Source: an uncultured Lentisphaerota bacterium
GTDB lineage: Bacteria; Verrucomicrobiota; Lentisphaeria; Victivallales; GWF2-50-93
Length of the DNA: 44,334 bases
Reading direction: 5' to 3'
Assembly: GCA_903872565.1 (NCBI GenBank)
Contig: CAIQLG010000018.1
Coordinates: forward strand, 1 to 44,334
Of this stretch, positions 24,066 to 33,788 are shown piece after piece (positions within the stretch are counted from its first letter, which is position 1; the number at the start of each line of letters is the position of its first letter). Below the pieces are notes generated by a model, which saw only the letters and a program-made list of their open reading frames with translations, had not been told where the DNA came from and made no database searches. A program made the position numbers and the translations under genes.

Positions 24066-27000
24066 TCAACTTTTACGGATGGGAATTGCGACAAGAAACT
24101 GTGTCCCTTTTCCCTCCTCGCTTTCGACCGTTATCGTTCCTTTGTGTTTATTGACGATGATGTCGTAGGATATGCTGAGCCCGAGACCAGTTCCCTTGCC
24201 GGGTTCCTTTGTGGTGAAAAATGGCTCGAATATACGGTTTTTGTCCTCCGGCTTTATGCCTATCCCGTTGTCCGAGATGCGGCAGTACACAGATTTATCG
24301 TCGCTCCATGTGCTGATTGCTATTTTCCCTTTTGTTCCTCTCCCGACAGCCGCGATGGCGTGTGCCGAGTTGACCACCAGGTTAAGGAAAACCTGGTTGA
24401 GCTGGCCGGGGTAGCAGAATATGTCCGGAACATCGCCGAGTTCAAGATCAATGTCGGCGTGATACTTATATGCGTGGCGTGCTATTATGAGTGTGTCCTT
24501 TATGCCGGTGTTGATGTTGTATGAGATCATTTCCCCGGACTTGTCTGCTCTCGAGAAGTCGCTCATGCTGCTGACGATTCCGGATATGCGCGAAAATCCC
24601 TCTCCGGACTCTTCCGACAGCTTTTCAATGTCTCCGAAGATATAGTCAATCGAGCTGTCATCCTCACTGGCTGCAATCCGTCTGTAGGAATCCAGGAATC
24701 CTGAGCTCTCGAGAACTCCTTTTTTTTCCATTTCAGAGAGCAGTTGCCTGTATTCCATGATGATTTGCTTGAAGGTTCTGGCGTAATCGACCAATGTCGC
24801 GAAATTTGTGGCCACGAAGCTTGCGGGATTGTTTATTTCGTGCGCGATTCCGGCGGCGAGCTGTCCTATCGAGGCCATCTTTTCCTGCAGGAAGAGCTGT
24901 GACTGCGTTTCCTTGAGCTGGTTTGATCTTTCCTCGACCTTGTGTTCGAGCGTGTCATTCATGATTCTCAGCATTTCCCGATTGCTCAGCAGGGCGGTTT
25001 CCACATCCTTTCTCTTGAACGAGCTGAGGAATATGTCCTCCAGCATCTGCAGGAGCGATATTTCCCCCTCGTCAAGAATCCATTCGCCTTTTCTTGCGAA
25101 GCAGATGAATCCTTCCAGCTTGTTCTTCCAGGCAAGCGGGAGCATGAGGATGGAAGAGTTGCCGCCCTCCCTGAGGAACTGCCATCTGTCCTGTTCGCCC
25201 TTGGGCGACTGGGAGAAGTTCCGTATGTATATGTGCTTGTACTCCTTGAGCGTGTGCATCCAAGGGCTGTCGGCATCCATTTGGAATGTCTTGCGTATGA
25301 GGTAGCAGTCATTATTCTGGCTTGAGCTCCACTCGTTTGCGCATGTTGCACTGTCCAAGTTCTCGGAAAGCATGAACAGGCGCAGGGAGTCAATTGCGAG
25401 ATGGCTTCCGATCGAGCCGAGGGAAAGTGAGATGGCGCAGTCTATGGACGAGGAATCTATATTTATGAAATGCGTTGACATCCTTGCTATGAGATTTGCC
25501 GTTTCGGAATTTCTCTTGAGTTCGGCCTCGATGTTCTTCCTCTTTGTTATATCATAGCTGACTCCTACTGCCCTGTACGGCACGCCTGAATCGTTGAGAA
25601 AGACCCTGGCGTCGGCCTTGATGAATCTTGACTCCCCGTCCTGTGCGAGTATTTTAAATTCGTCGTTGAAGTATCGCCTGTTCCCTGTGGAATTTTCAAT
25701 TCCTTTCATCACCCTTTTTCTGTCGCCGGAATCTATCATGTCCATCCAGTCGCCCATTTTTGCGGGGAGGCCCGGAGTTTCAATTCCATACAGGCTTCTC
25801 ATCCTGTCGTCCCATATGAGCCTGTCTTCCATGATGTCCCAGTCCCATACGCCGATCCCTGAGGATTTTATGGCGAGGTCAAGCCTTTCGGAAAGGCGGC
25901 GGATTTCCTCTTCGGCATTTTTTCTCTGCGTTATGTCTGAATGTGTGCCGATCATGCGCAGGGGACTGCCTTTCGCATCCCTGTCTATGACCATGCCCCT
26001 GTCGAGAATCCACTTGTAGTTCCCGGATTTGCTCCGTATTCTATGTTCGCTGCTGTAGATCTCCGTCTCGCCGGCAAAATGGTAGTTCAAAGCCTCCTCT
26101 GCCTTTTTGATGTCATCCGGGTGGATTCTCGTCTTCCATTCGGAAATGGAGTTGCCGATCTCATCGTCGGAGTATCCGATTATTTCTTTCCATCTCCTCG
26201 AATAATAAACCTCATCTGTAACGGCATTCCAGTCCCATACGCCGTCCCCGCTTCCCTCTACCGCGAAGATCCATCTTTTCTCGCTTTCTTTAAGTGCTTT
26301 CGAGGCGCGTCTTATGTTCACGATGAAATAGCCGAAGACAAAGATTATTATGAGCAATGCTAGGAGGAAGAGAGATGAGACCGTCACAAGTACGCGATAT
26401 ACTGATGAAAGAACCCTGTTTTTCTCCAGTGAAACCATAACCCATCCCTTTTCCGCTCCTATCTTCAAGGGTGAAAACGATGAAATGAAGTCAATGTTCA
26501 CGTTGTCCACCCTGGACTTGTTCTCGATGGTTCCATCATAGCCTTCCCCGGCGTCGGCAAAGATTTCAGCTCTTGTTCCGCTTTCAAGATCGAACGATAA
26601 TTCACCCATCTGCGAGTGTCGCACCTCCTGCATTTTGCCGGAGGGGCTCATGTAGAAAATCCATGCATCCGGATTCATGAAGGAGAGATTCCTCATCTTA
26701 TCGTTCACGAAGTTCTTGTAGTTGACTTCCACTAGCACGTAATAAAGCAGTTTTCCATCATTGTCGTAATATGGAATCTTGAGATTGTCCGCGGCACTGT
26801 CATCGGAATGACGGGTGGAATTTCCATAGTCCAAAACTTCCGAAATCTTGAAATAGTTGTCTTTCCCACAAGTCAGGCACCTTCCCTTCATTTCGGGCGA
26901 CAGAACCCATATCCGGGATATTATCTCATGGTGTATCGAATATAGCCTGCGCAGGGGCAGGATGTCTTCGAATGAGATTTCCCTGTCTTCAAGTATCTTG

Positions 27001-27251
27001 GCGAGAGGGACATATGAAACCTTGAACCTCATGTCGTTCTCGAAGCGTGCATAGCTGAGTTCGAGATCGCTCCTGAGGGTGGATACGAGAAGCATCGTCT
27101 TGTCTTCAGCACCCTTGATTTCGCGTTGGAATGCGGTTTTCATGAAGTACAGAAGCGCCATAACCAGGCAGGCTATTCCAGCAAGGGAGAGAAGCAGGTT
27201 GAAGGACGTGCTTCTAAAAAAAGTTTTCTTCGCTTTCTTTTCCGATATCAT
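24066..27251 (-). CDS. sensor histidine kinase with periplasmic domain, two PAS and a GAF-like domain
   Basis: The 1061-residue protein runs: membrane helix (about 18-38), periplasmic sensor of about 240 residues, second helix (about 287-311), PAS/PAC 1 (about 322-445), PAS/PAC 2 (about 452-575), GAF-like domain (about 585-745), coiled coil (750-790), HisKA with phospho-acceptor His804 in AAGIAHEINNPASF, and HATPase (about 930-1060) with NLVVNSAHA, DNGIGI and GTGLGLSIS. The periplasmic part contains a Cys-x2-Cys (CLTC, near 125-128). There is no receiver of its own, and the next gene encodes one, so the two probably form a pair. It starts 17 bp after the sensor-lipoprotein gene, in the order sensor, kinase, regulator. 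Confidence 0.93.
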   Translation of the reverse strand: MISEKKAKKTFFRSTSFNLLLSLAGIACLVMALLYFMKTAFQREIKGAEDKTMLLVSTLRSDLELSYARFENDMRFKVSYVPLAKILEDREISFEDILPLRRLYSIHHEIISRIWVLSPEMKGRCLTCGKDNYFKISEVLDYGNSTRHSDDSAADNLKIPYYDNDGKLLYYVLVEVNYKNFVNDKMRNLSFMNPDAWIFYMSPSGKMQEVRHSQMGELSFDLESGTRAEIFADAGEGYDGTIENKSRVDNVNIDFISSFSPLKIGAEKGWVMVSLEKNRVLSSVYRVLVTVSSLFLLALLIIIFVFGYFIVNIRRASKALKESEKRWIFAVEGSGDGVWDWNAVTDEVYYSRRWKEIIGYSDDEIGNSISEWKTRIHPDDIKKAEEALNYHFAGETEIYSSEHRIRSKSGNYKWILDRGMVIDRDAKGSPLRMIGTHSDITQRKNAEEEIRRLSERLDLAIKSSGIGVWDWDIMEDRLIWDDRMRSLYGIETPGLPAKMGDWMDMIDSGDRKRVMKGIENSTGNRRYFNDEFKILAQDGESRFIKADARVFLNDSGVPYRAVGVSYDITKRKNIEAELKRNSETANLIARMSTHFINIDSSSIDCAISLSLGSIGSHLAIDSLRLFMLSENLDSATCANEWSSSQNNDCYLIRKTFQMDADSPWMHTLKEYKHIYIRNFSQSPKGEQDRWQFLREGGNSSILMLPLAWKNKLEGFICFARKGEWILDEGEISLLQMLEDIFLSSFKRKDVETALLSNREMLRIMNDTLEHKVEERSNQLKETQSQLFLQEKMASIGQLAAGIAHEINNPASFVATNFATLVDYARTFKQIIMEYRQLLSEMEKKGVLESSGFLDSYRRIAASEDDSSIDYIFGDIEKLSEESGEGFSRISGIVSSMSDFSRADKSGEMISYNINTGIKDTLIIARHAYKYHADIDLELGDVPDIFCYPGQLNQVFLNLVVNSAHAIAAVGRGTKGKIAISTWSDDKSVYCRISDNGIGIKPEDKNRIFEPFFTTKEPGKGTGLGLSISYDIIVNKHKGTITVESEEGKGTQFLVAIPIRKS

Positions 27252-27268
27252 TTTCCCGTTCCTGTTGT

Positions 27269-28282
27269 TCAGGGTATAAATTGGACAAACAGCCAGTCAA
27301 GCTCGAGAATTTTTGCAGAATAGACATTGTATTTCACATCGTTCGATATGAAGACGGTCTTCTGCAGCTTCCTTCCGATCAGACTTGTGCCGAGTTCTCT
27401 GATGTTCTTATGTCGCGACTTGGTCATGTTGTAAGTCTCCTCCATGTAAAGATCCTTGTTCACCGCCTCTATGTACTTGGGAGAGTTCAGCGGTGGCATC
27501 TGCATTATGGACATTGCCTTCTCGCTTGCGGACACCAGGGTTCCGGATTCCGTGAATATCGCGTATGTCCCGGTGTCCTTCTTAAGGAACTTTGATGTGA
27601 TGGATTCGATTGTCATGTCAATTCCGCAGACACCTTCAAGCCTGTTTTCCCAGTACACAGGGGCTATTGTGGAAATTATCCAGCCTCTTCCTGCAGGGTC
27701 TATGTAAGGCTCCTTCACCCAGACTCCGCGGCGATCCGGATTATGGGCCAGATCTGCCAGGTAGTAGAAGTTGAATTCCGGTATGTTCATCTTTGCCTGA
27801 TACTGCGAAAGCACATCGAACCATGGGTATATCCTGTTCAGGCTGTTTCTGTCATTGTAGTAAACCTGCACTGTGTCGGGGTAGTCTGAACATATTCCCT
27901 TGAATTCCTTGTCGAGTGGTTCCGTGAAATATGCGACTTTTGCAACTTCTTCCGTTATTGGCACATAGCCGGAGATCCACAGGGCAGCACCCCCGTCGTT
28001 GACCGCCTTGTAGAAAGTCCCATTGGTTGCAGTCTTATACATCAGCTTGTCGGATTTTGCGGCAATCTCATCCTGTCTCTCGTACAACTTCTCCGTTTTC
28101 AGAGCAAGCAGTTCCACCTCTTTGCGTATTCGTTTCAGATCCGAGTTGATGAGATTTGACGTGACAATGACATCGTTCTCCCGCTGGCCCTCCTTTTTGG
28201 CGGAATCAGAGCACCCGCCTGGCAATGAAAAGAGTATCGTGGCAGACAATAAAACTATGGTTGCTCTTATGAATCTGTTCAC
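27269..28282 (-). CDS. periplasmic sensor lipoprotein with Cache-type domain
   Basis: The 337-residue protein has a signal peptide ending in a lipobox-like LPGGC (Cys24; position -3 is Pro, which is not ideal). A coiled coil follows (about 48-80), then a domain with double-Cache features: WISGYVPITEEVAKVAYFT, YNDRNSLNRIYPWFDV, WIISTIAPVYWENRLEGVCGIDM. Such domains normally sit inside the sensor part of kinases or chemoreceptors, but here one is free-standing. It directly precedes the histidine kinase gene, so it probably binds a ligand and passes the signal on. The start is GTG, overlapping the upstream glycosyltransferase stop by 4 bp, with AGGAAAG upstream. Confidence 0.85.
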   Translation of the reverse strand: MNRFIRATIVLLSATILFSLPGGCSDSAKKEGQRENDVIVTSNLINSDLKRIRKEVELLALKTEKLYERQDEIAAKSDKLMYKTATNGTFYKAVNDGGAALWISGYVPITEEVAKVAYFTEPLDKEFKGICSDYPDTVQVYYNDRNSLNRIYPWFDVLSQYQAKMNIPEFNFYYLADLAHNPDRRGVWVKEPYIDPAGRGWIISTIAPVYWENRLEGVCGIDMTIESITSKFLKKDTGTYAIFTESGTLVSASEKAMSIMQMPPLNSPKYIEAVNKDLYMEETYNMTKSRHKNIRELGTSLIGRKLQKTVFISNDVKYNVYSAKILELDWLFVQFIP

Positions 28283-29496
28283 GGTCTTTCCTCTTTATTC
28301 GCATTTTTGACAAGCCTGCCGAAGGCTTTCTCATAAAGGCCAATCAGATATTCATAGGTGTATTTCTCCCTGACCAGTTTTGCTCCCTCGCCGGCCATGC
28401 GTTTCAGTTCGCCTTTTCTGGCATATGCTTCGGCCATTTTTTCCGCAAGATTTTCCACGGAGCCCTTCTTGAACAGGAATCCGTTGAGTCCGTCTGCAAC
28501 CAGATTCGGATCTACCACGTCGCTCTGGATTACAGGAGTTCCAGACGCCCATGTCTCTACAACGACGGCACCCGAGTTCATGAATCTCACCGGGATGACA
28601 TGTATGTCCGAATGGCGTAGCCATCCGAGGACTTCCGGCCTCTCCACCATGCCTGTGAATATCACCCTGCCATCCATTCCTGCCGATGCGATCTCCTTCT
28701 TCATGGCGTCGGTGAACCCGGGTTCGTAATCGTGCCGTCCCACAATCACCAGCCTTGCATCTTTCCTGTCCCTGAAGGCGGAACAGAACGCTTTCACTGC
28801 GATGTCCTGTCCCTTGATTTGTGAAACCCTTCCGAGGCATAGGAAGACAAATTCATTGTCCGATATTCCGTATTTCGATCGGTAGGAGGGGCTTTCCTTC
28901 AAGTATTCGTCCATCAGGACAGGCACCGGCGAATATTCCACATGTCCGTTGAATTTTTGCAGAAAGGCAATCTCCTTGTCCGCGATTGCATAGATGTGAT
29001 CAAGTCCTCTGAGTATCCTGGCATCAGTGTCCTTCACCAATGTCTGCCCAAGGATGTCATCGGGAACCGAGCCTTTTTCCTTGATTACGGCGGCGTAGTC
29101 TATGAAATCGAAGAAGCATCCGATTATTGGTATTCCTCTCATCCTGGATGCGAAATACGCAAGTTTATTGTTGTAATTCAATGCCGGGAAGAACATTATG
29201 ACATCGAATCCGGAGAAAAGTATCCTGAAGAAAATGGAGGGGCACAGCGTCTTTGTGGCGATGTTCGGGTATTTGCAGAACGGATGCAGGACATCATACA
29301 TTCTCACCAGCCTGAATCCGTCGAACTCTTCGCTCCATGGCCGATCAATCCTTTTCGGGCAGTAGATCGTCACATCATGCTTTTTGGCCAATTCTTTCGC
29401 CTGGAACCAGATGTTGGTCTCCGCACCTCCCACTTCCGGGTAGAAACGGTTTGTCACGATCGCAATTTTCAGCCTTGAAATTCTGTTATTTTCCAT
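28279..29496 (-). CDS. glycosyltransferase family 4
   Basis: The 405-residue GT-B enzyme has the acceptor loop FYPEVGGAETNIW and the donor-site signature FLCLGRVSQIKGQDIAVKAF. The E-x7-E pair is altered: the second Glu is present in VVVETWASGTPVI, but the first position reads FMNSG, with Asn for Glu. Some active GT4 enzymes vary here, so activity is plausible. It is separated by 21 bp from the flippase gene. Confidence 0.9.
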   Translation of the reverse strand: MENNRISRLKIAIVTNRFYPEVGGAETNIWFQAKELAKKHDVTIYCPKRIDRPWSEEFDGFRLVRMYDVLHPFCKYPNIATKTLCPSIFFRILFSGFDVIMFFPALNYNNKLAYFASRMRGIPIIGCFFDFIDYAAVIKEKGSVPDDILGQTLVKDTDARILRGLDHIYAIADKEIAFLQKFNGHVEYSPVPVLMDEYLKESPSYRSKYGISDNEFVFLCLGRVSQIKGQDIAVKAFCSAFRDRKDARLVIVGRHDYEPGFTDAMKKEIASAGMDGRVIFTGMVERPEVLGWLRHSDIHVIPVRFMNSGAVVVETWASGTPVIQSDVVDPNLVADGLNGFLFKKGSVENLAEKMAEAYARKGELKRMAGEGAKLVREKYTYEYLIGLYEKAFGRLVKNANKEERP

Positions 29497-29517
29497 AGGT
29501 CAGCCTCCTCGTTGAAT

Positions 29518-31086
29518 TCATTGCCCCAGTCCCAGGTATTTCAAAAGTCCGAATTTCCGCAATACTTTTTCTGTCTTTGAAATATCTATCAGCTTGCGCC
29601 TGTCGTCCTTATCGAAGTAGAAAAGCCATCCTGAAACAAGATATGCAATACCGGCAGTGGCTGCGACGAGCGTGATTTTCAACAGGGACCAGTTTCCAAG
29701 ATAATGAAGGAAGGCACCGATCACGGCCGCCGAAAGGAGCATGGGAATCAGAAGCGGCAGGAAAACCTTCCTCGCATAGTACGATATCTTCATCTTGCCA
29801 AGCCTGACGGAAAGCGGGAATTCGACGAAGACACTGATGATCGTGTTTGAGATCAGACCTCCGACCGCTATCCCGATCAGTCCGTATGCCCTGACGAGGG
29901 CGAGCATCAGGGAAACATTGAGGATGGCATAGGCGCAATGAATAATGGCAAGACGCTTGTGTTCTCCCGCCATCAGGAGGAATTTGCCCTGCACGCTTCT
30001 AAATGCGACTCCGGTGAAGACCGAGACCAGGCAGATCGCAGTCACATTGACGGCGAGCGAGTCCTCGATTTTCAGCCACACCTTCAATATCTGTACGGAG
30101 AGCAGGAGGAATACCACGAGAAAATATCCTGTGATGAATGCGGATATTTTTGAGCTTCTCAGCAGTATCCATCTGAGTTTCTCGAAGTCGCCGGACTTGT
30201 ATATCGAGGCGGCGACGGGCCCCAGGGTTGACTGGAACTGAGTGGTGAGCTTGTCCATCATTTCAGGCAGCCTTGTTCCGACCTGGTAGATGCCAAGAGA
30301 GCTTATCCCCAGGAAGTAGCCTATTATTATCCTGTCCACTCTTGTTATGAAAATATCGGAGACGGTACATATGTAGGAATATATGCTGAAAGATGAAATC
30401 TCCTTGAGTTTTGCGAAATCCGCAAGGAATGGCGAGATGCGGAAGCCGGGGAGTATCCTGATGATGAAAATAATCATCGCGATGTTTGTGAGGAGGTTCA
30501 GCGCCGCGGTGAAAATCGCGATCGCTAGGACGGAATAGCCCTGGTCTATGAGAACGTAGAATCCTGCGAGATTCGCTATGACATTCACCAGGAGAATCGC
30601 GTTCTTGATGTCGAATCTTCTGACACCGGCGAGAATTTCAGGGAAAATTCCTGTGGGGAAAACTATCGCCACTCCTACGCCAAAAACTGCAAATGATGTC
30701 TTGAGATATGACATGCTTACTGTCGAATCTGCTCCAACGGTGACAATGTGTTCGAGAAAATATGCGATGATAATGGAGGTTCCTGCTATGACCAGCGAAA
30801 AGGCGCAGAACACAAGCATGACCGTGGACACGAGCTTGTTGAACGAATGGATGTCGCGGGTCACATCGGATTCCGCAGTGAACTTCTGTATTGTCTGCCC
30901 AAAACCGAAATCGAGCATCACGGAATATCCGAAAATCGCCCAGAGGAAACCCCAGAAGCCGTAGAGGCTTTCACCGAGCCCGAGGAACAATATTCTTGTC
31001 ATGAAAATGGAGCATACAAGTCTTGCGACAAGCAACGCGTAGTTGGTGGCGGTTCCGCTCATTATTTCTTTAGAGACGACGCTCAT
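29518..31086 (-). CDS. Wzx-like polysaccharide flippase (MOP superfamily)
   Basis: The 522-residue protein has about 14 membrane helices with the usual first-helix GTATNYALLVARLVCSIFMTR and a central FITRVDRIIIGYFLG. This fits lipid-linked oligosaccharide flippases of the Wzx/RfbX group in length and topology. It would move the completed undecaprenyl-pyrophosphate repeat unit to the outer face for polymerisation. GGAGG lies 3-4 bases before the ATG, which overlaps the small upstream ORF as ATGA. Confidence 0.92.
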   Translation of the reverse strand: MSVVSKEIMSGTATNYALLVARLVCSIFMTRILFLGLGESLYGFWGFLWAIFGYSVMLDFGFGQTIQKFTAESDVTRDIHSFNKLVSTVMLVFCAFSLVIAGTSIIIAYFLEHIVTVGADSTVSMSYLKTSFAVFGVGVAIVFPTGIFPEILAGVRRFDIKNAILLVNVIANLAGFYVLIDQGYSVLAIAIFTAALNLLTNIAMIIFIIRILPGFRISPFLADFAKLKEISSFSIYSYICTVSDIFITRVDRIIIGYFLGISSLGIYQVGTRLPEMMDKLTTQFQSTLGPVAASIYKSGDFEKLRWILLRSSKISAFITGYFLVVFLLLSVQILKVWLKIEDSLAVNVTAICLVSVFTGVAFRSVQGKFLLMAGEHKRLAIIHCAYAILNVSLMLALVRAYGLIGIAVGGLISNTIISVFVEFPLSVRLGKMKISYYARKVFLPLLIPMLLSAAVIGAFLHYLGNWSLLKITLVAATAGIAYLVSGWLFYFDKDDRRKLIDISKTEKVLRKFGLLKYLGLGQ

Positions 31087-31265
31087 GTGCCTCCTTGGCT
31101 GCCGTTGAAAATGTTGTCCAGTATGTCTTTGAGATGTATGTCAGGAAAAATATCAATGCCGAATGCCGTTTTCATTTTATAGAAAAGAAAAAATGCAATG
31201 GTGGCGGTAAAGGCCGCCACAATGCCGAACAGGATGGCGCAACATGTAATCCTAAGAGCGTTCAT
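31083..31265 (-). CDS. small single-pass membrane protein, unknown
   Basis: Sixty residues with one membrane helix (about 6-29) and a C-terminal tail with IFPDIHLKDILDNIF. I accept it because GAGGAG is spaced six bases before its ATG, it lies 10 bp from the polymerase stop, and its stop overlaps the flippase start as ATGA, so translation is coupled on the downstream side. No known family is recognised. It may be an accessory of the flippase or polymerase, but no function can be assigned. Confidence 0.7.
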   Translation of the reverse strand: MNALRITCCAILFGIVAAFTATIAFFLFYKMKTAFGIDIFPDIHLKDILDNIFNGSQGGT

Positions 31266-31275
31266 TGCAAGCTCC

Positions 31276-32664
31276 TCATGGTGTCACCTGCTCCATCTGC
31301 GGCATCGCAGTTTCCTGGGAGGGCGGGTTGTTTTCCTCCGTCGCATCGCAGGGTGCCTGGTTCTTCCTTCTGCGCAGTTCAGCCATTGCGGATATTACCG
31401 CGAAGACAAGCATGAGCTGGTAGAAGTTGTTCGTCTGTTTGAGCACCCATTCCAAGCTGGATTCGATGTAGATTCCGGCAAGTCCTCCAACCAGGGCGGC
31501 GGAGACAAACATGAGCTCAGTTTTCCTGAGGCTGATGAAATTCAATATGTTGAGCAGGTAGAATCTCATGAGGAACAAAAGGAAGACTGCTAGGTTGAGC
31601 CATCCTGTTTCAGCCGCCACAAGAAGATATACTGTCTCGACGACTCCCTCCTTGAACTCATCGTCCTTCCGCTCTATGTGGTCGCTGTACGGATAGGGCG
31701 GATTTATCTTGATCCCCCAGTTGTTGAGGCCGACCCCGAAGAATTTGTCGCCGGCCATTTTCACTGCCGCCTCCGCAAGGGAGATCCGGGTCAGCTTGGA
31801 TTCTACCGGCGCGTTTGTGAACCTTTCCACGATGGTGTGCATGCTCTTTGCCAGCACGCAGAACGCGCCAAACAGTATGAGCACCGCAATGGCGACTTTT
31901 CTGAATTCGAATCCGTTGATCAGAGAGAGAGCCATTGTTATGCCGCAGGCGAGCCCATAGCACATGAGTCCCGCTCTTGAAAGGGTGCACACGACACATA
32001 TCGAGCCCATTCCGAAGATGGCGAGAAGCGATGTGACCTTGGCCGCGGAGAGATTCGCGTTCAATAGCCATGCGAAAATTATGGTGTTGAAGATTATCAT
32101 GTACATCACAAGCGAGTTCTGATGCGGCAGAGGGCCGTTTGTCTGGAAAAGATGCATGCGGTATTTCTGGTTGAGAACCACCAGGAATATATAGATGATG
32201 ATGGGAGCGATCATGTGCAGCATCCTCATGATGTCCTCCTCTGCGTTAAGATAGTTGCACATGGTCCAGTAGAAGAAATACATCCTGACCATCTTCCACA
32301 GTTCGAAATAGGAATAGACCGATTCGGCTGAATTTGAAATCGAAATCCAGCTGAAGACAAAATAGAACAAATACAGGATCGAACCGGGCGGAAGGAGAAT
32401 CAGCTTGCGCTCCCTGCTCCTTGAAACGACAAGCAGAAAAAGAACGATTGCCGCAATGTCAACAAGAGTAACCTGAAAGCCCTTGGCCGTTCCACGATAG
32501 GTTTCCATTGACACAAAGTTTATTGCCCCGAGAAGACTGCATGTGAAAAAAACCGCAATGAACAGGACGACATTTTCTATGAACTTGATCTTGGATGCGA
32601 GGATGAAGCCGATGGGCACTCCGAAAATCAGGACGCCGAAAAAAATTATGTGTTTCAGTTCCAT
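31276..32664 (-). CDS. O-antigen polymerase/ligase family membrane protein (Wzy/WaaL-like)
   Basis: The 462-residue polytopic protein has about 12 helices. The large outer loop has the family pattern RISLAEAAVKMAGDKFFGVG followed by NNWG and VVETVYLLVAAETG, and TLSRAG precedes it. This matches Wzy_C/O-antigen-ligase proteins, which join repeat units or attach the polymer. In this locus it should be the polymerase, as no other candidate is present. Its ribosome-binding site (GGAGG) appears to lie inside the poly-glycine tail codons of the preceding export gene, with only 2 bp between stop and ATG. Confidence 0.88.
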   Translation of the reverse strand: MELKHIIFFGVLIFGVPIGFILASKIKFIENVVLFIAVFFTCSLLGAINFVSMETYRGTAKGFQVTLVDIAAIVLFLLVVSRSRERKLILLPPGSILYLFYFVFSWISISNSAESVYSYFELWKMVRMYFFYWTMCNYLNAEEDIMRMLHMIAPIIIYIFLVVLNQKYRMHLFQTNGPLPHQNSLVMYMIIFNTIIFAWLLNANLSAAKVTSLLAIFGMGSICVVCTLSRAGLMCYGLACGITMALSLINGFEFRKVAIAVLILFGAFCVLAKSMHTIVERFTNAPVESKLTRISLAEAAVKMAGDKFFGVGLNNWGIKINPPYPYSDHIERKDDEFKEGVVETVYLLVAAETGWLNLAVFLLFLMRFYLLNILNFISLRKTELMFVSAALVGGLAGIYIESSLEWVLKQTNNFYQLMLVFAVISAMAELRRRKNQAPCDATEENNPPSQETAMPQMEQVTP

Positions 32665-32666
32665 CT

Positions 32667-33788
32667 CTAATTACCGCCTCCTCCACCGCCACCGCCACCG
32701 CCGCCTCCGCCGCCGCCTGGTGAGATGGACATTCCCATGCTGTGTCCAAAAGGACCTGCAATCAGGTTAAGCAGTTCGAAAGTGGGGATAATTTTATTTA
32801 TAACAACGTTATATTGCGAAAATGCGCCCCTCGGCGCAAATACGATGTCGTTCGGCTTGAGCGGAAAATCCCTTTTCATTCCGCGCATCACATCGTGGAT
32901 GTCTATGACATATACCTTGGGATTGTTGCTCAGGTTTCCTCTTATGACAAGGATTGACGAGGAGGAGGATTCGAGAAGCCCCTTGCAGTATGTCAGAACC
33001 CTTGTGATTGTCATGCCGTTCTGATAGCCGATGTGTGTCGGGCTTACAACTTCTCCCAGGATGAATATCTCCGCATTAGCCGAAGACGGTATGTATATGT
33101 AGTCTCCGTCAATTAGGGGAATATTGTGAAGTGGATTCCCCTTAGATATTGCCTGTATGAAGTCTACTGGGAGGATTTTGCCATTTCTTGCGATGAATGA
33201 ATTGTCAAGATCGGCCATTTCAATAGTTTTCCCATCGTATTGGCCGGTCAGAAATCCCTTAGCCATCGCGATGGCGTCAGTGAGTCTTGTAACCCTGGTG
33301 ATGGGATAGCGGCTGGGATTCCCGACCTTGCCTATGATGGTGAAGGTGGAAGATGTTATTTCAGTCGGGACAAGCGAGACATGCGGTTCCCTTACGTATT
33401 TTTTAAGTTTTTCCTCGATCTGTTTCTGCGCTTCCGCAATAGTAAGTCCCGCCAGGGGGACGACTCCTGCAAGGCTCACTGAAATACTTCCGTCCGGAGT
33501 CACGATAAGTCCGTTTGATGTCATGTCCTCATTGTCATAGACCCTGAAATCGAACTTGTCGCCCGGCGCGATCCGATAGGTATCGGTCTTGACATTTTGC
33601 AGTTCTTCGAGCTCTTTTTTTATCTTCTCATCATTAACTCCAGTGTTTTTTAATTCCTCGGCATCGGCCTCGGGATTGATGAGGGATGCGTCTATGGCAT
33701 TGTCCGGGATATTGCATCCCTGATGAATTAACAGAGTGGCTGTGAGGAAAATCCAAAGAGTCATAAGAAGCAGTTTTGATTTTCTCAT
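32667..33788 (-). CDS. Wza-like outer-membrane polysaccharide export lipoprotein with poly-glycine tail
   Basis: The 373-residue protein has a signal peptide with lipobox LIHQGC (Cys25). The Poly_export domain follows (about 68-150, YRIAPGDKFDFRVYDNEDM), then two SLBB domains (about 150-320). It should form the outer-membrane export channel. The C-terminus is odd: SISP followed by 15 glycines and a final Asn. The glycine codons are mixed (GGC, GGT, GGA), so this is not a homopolymer but may still vary by slippage. The start overlaps the Wzc-like gene by 4 bp (ATGA). Confidence 0.95.
   Translation of the reverse strand: MRKSKLLLMTLWIFLTATLLIHQGCNIPDNAIDASLINPEADAEELKNTGVNDEKIKKELEELQNVKTDTYRIAPGDKFDFRVYDNEDMTSNGLIVTPDGSISVSLAGVVPLAGLTIAEAQKQIEEKLKKYVREPHVSLVPTEITSSTFTIIGKVGNPSRYPITRVTRLTDAIAMAKGFLTGQYDGKTIEMADLDNSFIARNGKILPVDFIQAISKGNPLHNIPLIDGDYIYIPSSANAEIFILGEVVSPTHIGYQNGMTITRVLTYCKGLLESSSSSILVIRGNLSNNPKVYVIDIHDVMRGMKRDFPLKPNDIVFAPRGAFSQYNVVINKIIPTFELLNLIAGPFGHSMGMSISPGGGGGGGGGGGGGGGN

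Noticed and set aside
30748..31182. 144-codon plus-strand open frame across the flippase start
   Set aside because: It is antisense to the flippase and the small membrane ORF, both of which have proper ribosome-binding sites and coupled starts.
32741..32784. Plus-strand open frames opposite the Wza-like gene
   Set aside because: They are short antisense shadows without ribosome-binding sites; the minus-strand protein has lipobox, Poly_export and SLBB regions.
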